Below, piece by piece: positions 51,263-60,600 of a stretch of DNA of 64,000 nucleotides; position 1 is the first letter of the stretch; each line of letters begins with the position of its first letter. Below the pieces are notes generated by a model. That model was given only the letters and a program-made list of their open reading frames with translations, ran no database searches and had not been told where the DNA came from. Position numbers and translations under genes: made by a program. The stretch comes from JACJXF01 sp038316435 (lineage in GTDB: Bacteria > Bacteroidota > Bacteroidia > Bacteroidales > GCA-2748055): positions 1-64,000 of the forward strand of contig JBBQAQ010000009.1 in assembly GCA_038316435.1 (NCBI GenBank), read 5' to 3'.

Positions 51263-53950
51263 TTATAAATCCAGGACTAATCCCCCGTAATAATATCCCC
51301 CGTTAAACCCAAATTGTGAGACAGCAGTATTATATGGGAAGCGGCCTGAATGCTGAAGTGCGTTGACATTTTTATCTGGATAGACATCAAAAATATTATT
51401 ACAGCCGATGTTTATTGTCAAAGATTTTGACAAGTGAATATCGATTTTCAGATCAGTTAAAACTTTTGGCGAGTAATCCTGGTTTTTCGCAATTTCACCG
51501 AGACTGTTATCAATCCCTCGATAAGAAATTTGACCATAATAAACATTCCGCAGGGTAGCCGCGAACCTTTTATTCGAATAGTTTATTATTCCTGCGATTT
51601 TTGAACGAGGCATGGATAGCTCAACAAGTGCCTTGGACTGATTATCAAACAGAAGATTATCAAGTCCGTTGGAATTTAAAAGTGAACTTGAATGAATTTT
51701 ACCAATTACTTCAGTTTTATTCAGATTTCCAGCTAAACTTATATCAATGTGACTCTTGCTAAGATTAATTTGTTGTGTAATGACAACATCAATGCCTCTG
51801 GTACGTGTATTGATAGCATTAGTGAAAAACTGCGCACCACCTACATTTGGAAGATCTTTCAAGAACGGAGAAACTTTAGAGTCAAACGACCAAAAAGTAC
51901 TTGATAGTACAATTCTATCTTTTACATCTACCTGATATGCGTCGATTGTAAGAGTAGTATGGTGGTTTGATTTAGCACTAAAACCAATGCTTGAACTTAC
52001 CGAACCTTCCTGTTTTAATTTCGGAATTCCAAATGCTTCAGTTACTCTGCTTTCGTTGCTTGCAGTAAGCACTTCAAAAAGAGAACCGAAATAATAGTAT
52101 GATCCTGTATAACTATAAAAGCTCTGTTGAAGTGATGGAGCCCTGAATCCTGTGCTCAAGGATCCCCGGAGGTTTAACCAGGGAGCTATGGAATATCGGG
52201 TTGACAATTTGCCTGAAACATTATTACCAAAGTCGGAGTAATTTTCATATCTGACAGCTGACTCAATAAGAAAAGCTTTTGTGAAGTTGAAGGCTGCATC
52301 GGCATATATACCGGCATTACTCCGCGATTTATTCACTTCATCAACAGGCTGATAACCGGGATATCCCTGAGCTCCAGGGTAAGCAAGTTGATTCTCATTT
52401 ATCCATGATTCGGTTTCACCAGCTTTGATTTGATAGTTCTCAACCCGGAACTCGCTGCCAAAAGCTAAACTGATTGATTCAAGCAATGGGATATTATAAA
52501 ACTGCTGGTTAATATCAAGATTAAGTGTGTTCTGACGGAACCCAATTCCTCCTGATTCAAATGAAACCGGACTGTCACTTCCCATTGATGCATTTAACGA
52601 GTTGTTGACGAAAAAACCGATACTGTTAGATCCAAATGTATTGCTAAGATCAAAATTCCACTTATTAATTAAGCCTCTTATTCCGGTAGAAATAAACTGA
52701 TCCTCCAGACGCGCATCAATTTGAGGCAAGAATCCATTGGGATAAATGGAAGTATCATTTCTAGAAAAATCGTTTGGAAGACGGTAATCGCCTGCTGAAA
52801 TGCTGTATCGATAGTTAAGTCCACCAAAAGTATAAAAATCAATTTTTTCGGAAAGAGGCATTACAGCATTAAGATAAACATTTGCATTACTTAGTTTTGA
52901 ATTTCCGAGATGTAGATTGAAGTCTTGTCTTTGGAGTCCTCTTGATGAAATAATTGAATCATCAATTAATAAGTTTTCAGCAAGGCTAAGTCCATCCTGC
53001 AATTCCTCACGATATACTAATCCTTCATAAATACCAGCTCTGTTCGTTGCATTGCGCTGATTTAGAGCAGTTGTAATATTAATATAACCTTTGTTACGGG
53101 TACTAAAACCAAAATTTGCTGAAATATTTCTTTCAAACCCATCACCTGCATAATACTGACCCATACCACTTTTTATTTGTATGGAAGATGTATCAGACTT
53201 AAGAATAATATTTATTACACCTGCAATTGCATCGGATCCATATTGAGCAGAGGCACCGTTTCTAAGTATTTCAACTCTGCTAATTGCAGAAGCCGGAATT
53301 GTATTCAAATCATTGATTACTGAACCACGTCCAACAACACCAAGTGTATTGACAACTGCTGAGGGATGGTGACGCTTTCCATTAACCAATATCAATGTCT
53401 GATCGGGATTTAATCCACGGAGAGCAGCAGGATCCATATGGTCTGTTGCATCAGAATAGGTAAGCCGGGTGGAATAAAATGAAGGTGAAAGGCTATTTAT
53501 TTGCTGGCTAAGGTCTGTTTGCCCGGTCTGCTCAAGAACCGTTGAAGGAAACCTGTCAACAGGAACCTGCGAATTATGACTGGTACGATTTCCAAAATGA
53601 GACCCTACAATCACGACTTCATCGTTAAATGCTATTAAATTCTCTTCCATAAGAATATTCATTTCAGCAGAAAGATAATATTCAGATGCCGGAATGATTA
53701 TTGATTTATATCCAAGAAAACTGATAATAAGGTCTGGTGAAGTCTCCGGAATATCAATAATAAAATAACCATTTTTATCACTGACAGTGCCTTTTTTTAC
53801 GTCATTAAAATAAACATTTGCACCTGCAAGTGGAGAATGATTTACGTGTTCAGAAACTGTACCTCTTATCTGTTTGACCTGAGCAAATGCAACACTATTA
53901 GTAAGAATTCCAATAAGGATTAATCCAAAGCACAAGAAGAAAACTTTCAT
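51263..53950 (-). CDS. TonB-dependent outer-membrane receptor
   Basis: 895 residues. Signal peptide (residues 1-23), then a carboxypeptidase-regulatory-like N-terminal domain (GTVSEHVNHSPLAGANVYFNDVKKGTVSDKNGYFIID), the plug (VPVDRFPSTVLEQTGQTDLSQQINSL, ALRGLNPDQTLILVNGKRHH, RVEILRNGASAQYGSDAIAGVINII) and a 22-stranded barrel ending FNGGYYYGGLVLDL. It imports a siderophore, vitamin or glycan fragment. No SusD partner is present, so it is not a classical polysaccharide utilisation pair, and the substrate is not predictable. Confidence 0.95.
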   Translation of the reverse strand: MKVFFLCFGLILIGILTNSVAFAQVKQIRGTVSEHVNHSPLAGANVYFNDVKKGTVSDKNGYFIIDIPETSPDLIISFLGYKSIIIPASEYYLSAEMNILMEENLIAFNDEVVIVGSHFGNRTSHNSQVPVDRFPSTVLEQTGQTDLSQQINSLSPSFYSTRLTYSDATDHMDPAALRGLNPDQTLILVNGKRHHPSAVVNTLGVVGRGSVINDLNTIPASAISRVEILRNGASAQYGSDAIAGVINIILKSDTSSIQIKSGMGQYYAGDGFERNISANFGFSTRNKGYINITTALNQRNATNRAGIYEGLVYREELQDGLSLAENLLIDDSIISSRGLQRQDFNLHLGNSKLSNANVYLNAVMPLSEKIDFYTFGGLNYRYSISAGDYRLPNDFSRNDTSIYPNGFLPQIDARLEDQFISTGIRGLINKWNFDLSNTFGSNSIGFFVNNSLNASMGSDSPVSFESGGIGFRQNTLNLDINQQFYNIPLLESISLAFGSEFRVENYQIKAGETESWINENQLAYPGAQGYPGYQPVDEVNKSRSNAGIYADAAFNFTKAFLIESAVRYENYSDFGNNVSGKLSTRYSIAPWLNLRGSLSTGFRAPSLQQSFYSYTGSYYYFGSLFEVLTASNESRVTEAFGIPKLKQEGSVSSSIGFSAKSNHHTTLTIDAYQVDVKDRIVLSSTFWSFDSKVSPFLKDLPNVGGAQFFTNAINTRTRGIDVVITQQINLSKSHIDISLAGNLNKTEVIGKIHSSSLLNSNGLDNLLFDNQSKALVELSMPRSKIAGIINYSNKRFAATLRNVYYGQISYRGIDNSLGEIAKNQDYSPKVLTDLKIDIHLSKSLTINIGCNNIFDVYPDKNVNALQHSGRFPYNTAVSQFGFNGGYYYGGLVLDL

Positions 53951-54089
53951 GAATTTGATGGTTAATTTTTAATTCTTGATTTTACAGCAATTCAGATGTT
54001 TTACAGCATGTATTTCAGGCAAATGTAAACAAAAATAAAGGATTTTGTAAACGATAAAAACATTTAATCAGGAAATAAAGATGTAATAA

Positions 54090-54419
54090 TTAAAGTTTGA
54101 TTCCATCTATTTTTGCAGCAAGTATAAAGTCATTTTCAGAAAGACCAAGAATTGCATGTGTCCAAAGTTCAATTTGCACTTTTGAGTAATAAACGTGCAT
54201 TACAGGATGATGTCCTTGATTTTCAGAGATATCAGCGACCTTATTAACAAATGCTATAGTTTGAAGGAAATCCTTGAAGATAAATTCTTTTGATATTTTC
54301 ATCTGATCAATAATTAGCCAAGGATTAGCTAAAAGGGCATTATATTTCGCTACTTCAATGGTTGTGAGTTTAGGAATACCTCCTTCACAAGGTTTACAAG
54401 TTTTATTTTGGAGATTCAT
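54090..54419 (-). CDS. phhB: 4a-hydroxytetrahydrobiopterin dehydratase
   Basis: A 109-residue PCD/DCoH family protein. CKPCEGGIPKL is the N-terminal block, and ENQGHHPVMHVYYSKVQIELWTHAI carries the catalytic histidines of the dehydratase (H-H-P). It recycles pterin cofactor for aromatic amino acid hydroxylases. It is a single gene between the TonB receptor and the T9SS operon, with no phenylalanine hydroxylase next to it. Confidence 0.94.
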   Translation of the reverse strand: MNLQNKTCKPCEGGIPKLTTIEVAKYNALLANPWLIIDQMKISKEFIFKDFLQTIAFVNKVADISENQGHHPVMHVYYSKVQIELWTHAILGLSENDFILAAKIDGIKL

Positions 54420-54540
54420 GTTTATAAAGTAATATTCAAACCAAAAAATATCCTGAAATTAGAGCAAAGCCTAATCATTAGTTCCTATTAAGAATAGATA
54501 ATGGTTAAACAACGACTTGAATAAGTTTGTTCAGAGCGCA

Positions 54541-55512
54541 CTAATACCTGTTTAACCAGCGATATCGACGGGCGGAATCGCCAAATTTAAGTGCAACCAT
54601 AAACTCATGTGAACCATAACTATGTTTCATGATACTACTAAGGGTGTAGTCGAATGCATATCCGAAGAAAAATTTATCAACCCTTACCCCTCCCATAAAA
54701 ATAAGAGCACCACCTGTCCGGTAAGATAAACCGACCCAGTATTCATCATTGAAAATAAATTTAGTATTAAAATCTGCTTGGCCTTTAAAAGATCCGGTTG
54801 TTTTGATAAGAATAGAAGGTTCAATTGAAAAAAAGTCGTTTACAACATAATCGTACCCGCCAATCAGGTGGTAATAGCGGAGCATTTTATATTCAGCATA
54901 TCCCTTTTCTCCAAGTTTGAGTGCAGATTGAAACAATTGAGACATAGACAGTCCAGCAAAAAAACTAGGGCTGGAATAATAAATTCCTATGTTAGCATCG
55001 GGTATAAAAATGGATTTTTTTGCCTGTTGCCAGAATTCATCTTCATATTCAAAACGAATTTTACTTTCATCAACAGAGAACTGGTAGGCAATACCGGATA
55101 ATCCGAAAGACAGCTGCCCTCGTTGCATTCGTATATGATACGCATAAGATAGTTGAATACCAGTTCGGTCGATCGGTCCATTTTTATCATTAAAAACATA
55201 GGCCCCTAATCCAACTTTTCCTGAGCGGGAGCCTAGTGGAGGACGTCTTTTGATTGCTGATTTTTTAGAAATATAACTATTTTTAAGAAGTCTGGTTTGA
55301 CCGCTGATAGCGTGGGTTTTCGGAGCATTTTTTAGACCAAGCCATTGCTCTCTGGCGGTAAGATTAATTGCGGTATATCCTTCACTTCCGGCTACAGCAG
55401 GGTTCAATAAAAAACCATTCATCGTATATTGGCTATACAAAGGAACCTGCTGTGCATCAACAAGTTCTAGCAGGCCAATACTTAATATAAAAATACTTAA
55501 TAGGTTCCTCAT
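54541..55512 (-). CDS. PorP/SprF-family T9SS membrane protein
   Basis: 323 residues from the ATG at 55512 (signal MRNLLSIFILSIGLLELVDAQQ); the ATG at 55542 only adds ten residues. QVPLYSQYTMNGFLLNPAVAGSEGYTAINLTAREQWLG is the PorP/SprF signature, and an outer-membrane barrel follows. SprF-like proteins bind type B-sorted cargo and retain it on the surface. It lies immediately downstream of a type B sorting-domain gene and two adhesin genes, forming one surface module. Confidence 0.95.
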   Translation of the reverse strand: MRNLLSIFILSIGLLELVDAQQVPLYSQYTMNGFLLNPAVAGSEGYTAINLTAREQWLGLKNAPKTHAISGQTRLLKNSYISKKSAIKRRPPLGSRSGKVGLGAYVFNDKNGPIDRTGIQLSYAYHIRMQRGQLSFGLSGIAYQFSVDESKIRFEYEDEFWQQAKKSIFIPDANIGIYYSSPSFFAGLSMSQLFQSALKLGEKGYAEYKMLRYYHLIGGYDYVVNDFFSIEPSILIKTTGSFKGQADFNTKFIFNDEYWVGLSYRTGGALIFMGGVRVDKFFFGYAFDYTLSSIMKHSYGSHEFMVALKFGDSARRYRWLNRY

Positions 55513-55652
55513 TAGTTTTTCTCTGCTATCATACCCCTCCATTTCACTGATTATTAATCTCTTAAATCAGTAAAAACATGCCATCCCTTCAAAATTGCCC
55601 GAAAGATAGAGATTAGAAGTTCAACTTACAAAAATAATTATTCACAAAATGT

Positions 55653-56654
55653 CTATTTGATAAGAGTTACGGTTCCTGCAAGAGGTTCAAGTCCAGGTGA
55701 ATTTAAATTTATTACATAATAATATGAATCCATCGGCATTTCCTTTCCACGTGAATTTCCATCCCAAGGTTTTGAATATCCACTTTCAGACCTAAAGACA
55801 AGAGTACCCCAGCGATCATATATTTCGACAACAGCCAGTGGAAATGTCTGAAGTTCAGGGATATTCCAAACATCATTCTTTCCATCACCATTAGGAGTAA
55901 ATGCAGTAGGCATTTTTTTGAAATACTCTTCAACAGAACATGCACCTATAAGGATTTCATCCTGATTTACACAGCCAAATTCATTTATCACACTCACACT
56001 AATTTTTTGTAAACCTTCGAAAACGGTTATTTCGCTTGAAGTTTGTCCGTTTGACCAATTGTAAGTAACCCCATCACTTCCTCCATCAAGTGTAATAGTT
56101 TCAATACCACATAATGAAGTGTCTTTTCCGAGGTTTACAACAGGTATAGGATGAACAGTAAGGTACATACTATCTGATTTTTTACAACCATACTGGTCGG
56201 AAACTGTTAATGAGATAATTCCTTGCTGTCGACCAATAAAATTGGGTTTAACAGACCCATCCAGCCAGAGGAAAGAATAAAAAGATCCTACTGGTATTAG
56301 TTCGATGATTTCTCCTTGACAAATTTCCTTATCCGGCCCAAGTTCAATAGTTGGCGAAGAAACTTTAACTAAGCCACTAACAGGGGATGCTGCACAACCA
56401 AATTTTGAGAATTCCTGAACACGTAGAACATATTCTCCAGGTGTGTCACCCCAATCAACTTTTATTGAGTCTGCATAATTTGCTGAAATAGCTCCACCCA
56501 GCACATTCCATACAAATGTAGATCCAGGGTTACCCTGAACCCGGTACATAACTCCTGTATCCCCAGCACAAACAATGTTTATGTACTGAGCTCTGACTCC
56601 GGGAGAAAATCCGAGAGACAGCAGGAATATCCATATGTATTTTGAATACCGCAT
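55653..56654 (-). CDS. T9SS type B sorting-domain surface protein (gliding-type C-terminal domain)
   Basis: 333 residues with a signal peptide (RYSKYIWIFLLSLGFSPGVRA). Two to three Ig/PKD-like modules with paired cysteines (PTIELGPDKEICQGEIIELIPVG, PVVNLGKDTSLCGIETITLDGG) precede the type B sorting domain (residues of about 248-333: MPTAFTPNGDGKNDVWNIPEL, VVEIYDRWGTLVF, GTVTLIK). It should be secreted by T9SS and bound by the SprF-like protein encoded just downstream. It is a small member of the CHU_C group, perhaps a tip or adaptor of the larger adhesin. Confidence 0.93.
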   Translation of the reverse strand: MRYSKYIWIFLLSLGFSPGVRAQYINIVCAGDTGVMYRVQGNPGSTFVWNVLGGAISANYADSIKVDWGDTPGEYVLRVQEFSKFGCAASPVSGLVKVSSPTIELGPDKEICQGEIIELIPVGSFYSFLWLDGSVKPNFIGRQQGIISLTVSDQYGCKKSDSMYLTVHPIPVVNLGKDTSLCGIETITLDGGSDGVTYNWSNGQTSSEITVFEGLQKISVSVINEFGCVNQDEILIGACSVEEYFKKMPTAFTPNGDGKNDVWNIPELQTFPLAVVEIYDRWGTLVFRSESGYSKPWDGNSRGKEMPMDSYYYVINLNSPGLEPLAGTVTLIK

Positions 56655-56833
56655 AATTCTATTCTAAGTCAGCCTAATTCTTCTATTATTATTTTACTGA
56701 TTGGTTTCAATGCAATCCGGTTTATTCCGGATTACACTGAACCAAATATCAGTATAGAACAATTATAGAATTGTAAAAAACTATCTGTAATCTAAATGCC
56801 TAAAAAAAATCAACAAAATCAATCTTTCCCTAA

Positions 56834-57631
56834 TTATCTGCGGGTAAGAGTTCTATTGCTGCTAATAATGCCAGTTTCAACAGTTGGGTGTACAGTGATA
56901 GTAAAAGTAGCATCTGTAATTGCACCTAATCCTGTGAAAGAATCGTTCATCTCAGTAATCGTAACAATGTATGTCTGATCCAGAGTTGTGCTGGTGTTTA
57001 CAAGGTTAGCGGGCAATGCAATGGTCTGAGTTGCTCCGGTTGCACCTGTAATAACTGTTGCTGCACCTGTTACACCTGCAAGGTCAGTTACAGTATATTT
57101 GTAATCAAAGTTTGGTGCACCTGTGAATTGAACAGTGATAGGACCTAATGTTGCATCACCTGAGCAGATTTCATAGTCTGCATCGTTAATTTTGATGGTA
57201 GCTGCGCTCCAGAATGCTACGTCCAGTGATTGAATTTTACTTGGACAAGCAACTGTGGAATGAGCAACTTTTCTCTGTGTTGAAACATTTCCTGATACGC
57301 TGGTAATGTTATTGTTATCTACTGGCCACTGCACAGTGATAGACTGTCTTCCAACTGCAAATGGTACAACAAAAGGATCAGCAACTGTTCCTGAACCTGT
57401 AACACCTGCTGCAGGAACAGTAACTGTTCCACCAACAACTTCCCAGCTATATTCGTCAGATGCAGGACCGGGTACAGTGTAAGTGCTAACTCCACCTTTA
57501 CGCTCTTCAATAGCTGTTTGAGGCAACACAGTTGATCCAATAAACTGTGCAGAGACTTTACTCCAACTTAAAATTGCGATGAAAGCAATAACAAGCATTT
57601 TCGATAATACAGAAATTCTACGTGTTCTCAT
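56834..57631 (-). CDS. Secreted PKD-like adhesin-associated protein with LTRR tail
   Basis: 265 residues. The N-terminal signal is MRTRRISVLSKMLVIAFIAILSWSKVSAQ. The body holds Ig/PKD-like beta modules (STYTVPGPASDEYSWEVVGGTV, KINDADYEICSGDATLGPITVQF, TIALPANLVNTSTTLDQTYIVTITEMNDSF). It ends SSNRTLTRR, a tail very like SNNKLTRR at the end of the giant protein encoded 46 bp upstream. No type A or type B sorting domain is seen. It probably forms part of the same surface structure; how it is sorted is unknown. Confidence 0.7.
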   Translation of the reverse strand: MRTRRISVLSKMLVIAFIAILSWSKVSAQFIGSTVLPQTAIEERKGGVSTYTVPGPASDEYSWEVVGGTVTVPAAGVTGSGTVADPFVVPFAVGRQSITVQWPVDNNNITSVSGNVSTQRKVAHSTVACPSKIQSLDVAFWSAATIKINDADYEICSGDATLGPITVQFTGAPNFDYKYTVTDLAGVTGAATVITGATGATQTIALPANLVNTSTTLDQTYIVTITEMNDSFTGLGAITDATFTITVHPTVETGIISSNRTLTRR

Positions 57632-57677
57632 AACTTTAATTATTAGTTGATTTTTGAAACTATTATTTATTTATTAT

Positions 57678-60600
57678 TTATCTTCTTGTTAATTTATTAT
57701 TCGAATCAATGTCAAGTAAAACAGGTGTTGCAAATTTCGCAACATTAAATAGTGGTGTAGTTTGCTGACAACCAGTAGCATCTATTACCTCACTAATCTG
57801 TAGGGTTCCTGCTCCTGTTCCAACCCAATTAACCAGAACTGAATTAGTATTACTTGCTCCTGATATTGTTCCACCTGAAATTGTCCAACTGTAACTGTGT
57901 CCTGCCGTAAAACTTACTGTATAATTCTCATTAGCAGGATCGCAAACTTCAGACGGACCAACAATTACAGGGACGGGTAATGGGTTTATATTTAATGTTG
58001 TGCTGACAGAAGATCCATTTCCACAAACACCTTCAATGCGGACATAATAAACTGTTGTGACCGAAGGTGCAGGAACGACAATATTATTTCCTGTTCCAAC
58101 ATTCACTGTAAAAAGTGCATCACTATACCATTTTGCGAGGGAACCGGTTCCAGGAGCACCACCAGCATAGGAAAGAATTATATTCCCATCTAAGGCGCAA
58201 ATATTATTTCTATCGCTTGTAGCAGAAACCGGGGCTATATCGTGTAAAACTGTAACTACAGCAGTGCAGTTTGAACTGTTGCCACTGGCATCCGTTACTG
58301 TAAGGGTAATGTTGTTGGCTCCTACGTTCGCACAATTAAATGTTGTTTTACTTAGGGCAAGGGTCAGCGATCCTGCTGCAGTGCAGTTGTCTGAGCTACC
58401 GTTGTTGATCATCGCTGGCGTGATTGTGGCATTGCCTGTTCCATCCAGGTTGATGCTCAGGTTCTGACATAGCGCTGTGGGTGCAGTATTATCTGATAGC
58501 GTTACCGTTGAAGTGCAGGTGGAGATGTTGCCACTGGCATCCGTTAGGGTAAGGGTTACCGTGTTGGCGCCTAAGTTCGTGCAATCAAATGTCGTTTTGC
58601 TAAGTGCAAGGGTCAGTGAGCCGGCAGCGGTGCAGTTGTCTGAGCTGCCGTTGTTGATCATTGCTGGGGTGATGGTGGCATTGCCTGTTCCATCAAGGTT
58701 GATGCTCAGGTTCTGACATACCGCTGCGGGTGCAGTGTTATCTGATACTGTTACCGTTGATGTGCAGGTGGAGCTATTGCCACTGGCATCCGTTACGGTA
58801 AGGGTTATGTTGTTGGCACCCACGTTCGCGCAATCAAAGGTCGATTTGCTTAGTAATAAGGTCAGTGACCCTGCTGCCGTGCAGTTGTCTGTGCTGCCAT
58901 TGTTGATCATTGCTGGTGTGATTGTGGCATTGCCAGTGCCATCCAGACTGATGCTCAGGTTCTGACATAAGGCAATCGGAATTGTAATATCCTGAATAAT
59001 AACTGTTACACTTGCAGCCGAAGTAATATTACAATCACCTTCAAACCTAATGTAATAAACAGCTGTTATTAGTGGTGCAGAAATGGTAAGATTATTCCCT
59101 GTTCCAATATTTGTAGCGAATGCAGCGTCTGAGTACCATTCAGCAATAGCTCCGTCGCCCAAACTTCCACCGGAGTAGGTTAGAATAATATTACCATCTC
59201 CTGAGCAAATATTATTTCTGTCACTGATAGCAGAAGTAGGTGCAAAACTTGGGATTCCAGTTAATACTAAATCAGAAACAGCAAGAGTATTATTGCATGT
59301 ACCTTCAGCCCTTACAAAATATGGAGTGTTAATTCCTGGGTCAACAGTTAGAGTAGCTCCAGCGGGGCCAGCAGATAAGGTCAATCCAACATCCAGATAC
59401 CATCTCCAACTTGCACCTGATCCAAGTGTACCACCGGTAACAGCAAGTGTTTTAGGCGTACCCTGACAAATATTATTATTAGCAATTGAAATTCCTGTCG
59501 GATTCGTTGACAATGAATTTGATGTAATAATCTGAATACTGTCTGTTTTTGAGCAACCTGGAGCAGCAGCATCAGTAACAATTACCTTATATAATGCTGG
59601 ATCAAGGTTTGTCAACCCAGAAGCAATAACACCTGAAGGAACTCCATTTCTAAACCATTCATACAGGTAACCCATTCCTTTTCCGCCAGACACTGTGGTA
59701 AGAATAGAACCATTTGAGTTACCTGGGCAGGTTTCATTAACTTGAGTAAGGGATAGTGCTAATGCAGAAGGTTCGATAACAGTAATTGACTTTGTAGCTG
59801 TTGTTCCGTTTCCTATATCTTTCACAACAACTGCGTATATACCTGGTGATAATCCGGATAATGCTGCTGTTACTGGAGCAATTGCACTTCCATTTCTCGT
59901 CCATGTATAAGAATATCCCGCACCAGTTCCACCTGTGGCTAGAACAGTTGCAGTTCCATCATTCGAAGAGTTACAAGTTATATCTGTACCAGTAATCGAT
60001 GCTGTTAACGGACTTGAAATACACAATGTAAATGTTCCTCTGTAACCGGCTCCTAATAGGTTGTCGACCACGATATAATACCAATTTCCAAGGATAAGTG
60101 AATCTGTACTAATTGCAATATCACTGGTGCTAACAGTATAACGGGCACTAGCAAGTTCTATATTATTTGTGTTGAACAATGCAATATAGCCATACTGGAG
60201 ACTACCTTCTATACCCCCAGTATTAAGAGTTGCAGTAATATTTGTCGAATTTGCCTGAAATTTAAACCAGCGATTGTAATTTGGGCCACTATTCCAAGCA
60301 ATACCTTTGGTTCTGTCGGCAGTTGCATTAATAGTTGTGTATGCAGAATTTGCTGAACACCAGTTGAATGACTGAGTTACCTGGGTTGCACCTTCTCGGT
60401 AGTCATAGTCAACGGAATCATCAACACAAAGTGTAAATGTTCCTCTATAACCTGTTCCTTGGTAATTATCAACAGAAATGTAGTAATAATCTCCTGGTAT
60501 CAAATTAACAGATGAAACGTTTATATCACTTGTACTATTAAAATAAACTGAAGATTGCAATTCTGTCCCTGCATTATTCCACAAAGCTAATAATGGATTT

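Noticed and set aside
58264..58965. Three plus-strand ORFs of 67-79 codons with repeated LPLASV and PSRLMLRF segments
   Set aside because: They are antisense shadows of the three HYR-like repeats of the minus-strand adhesin; they look alike only because the repeats are alike.
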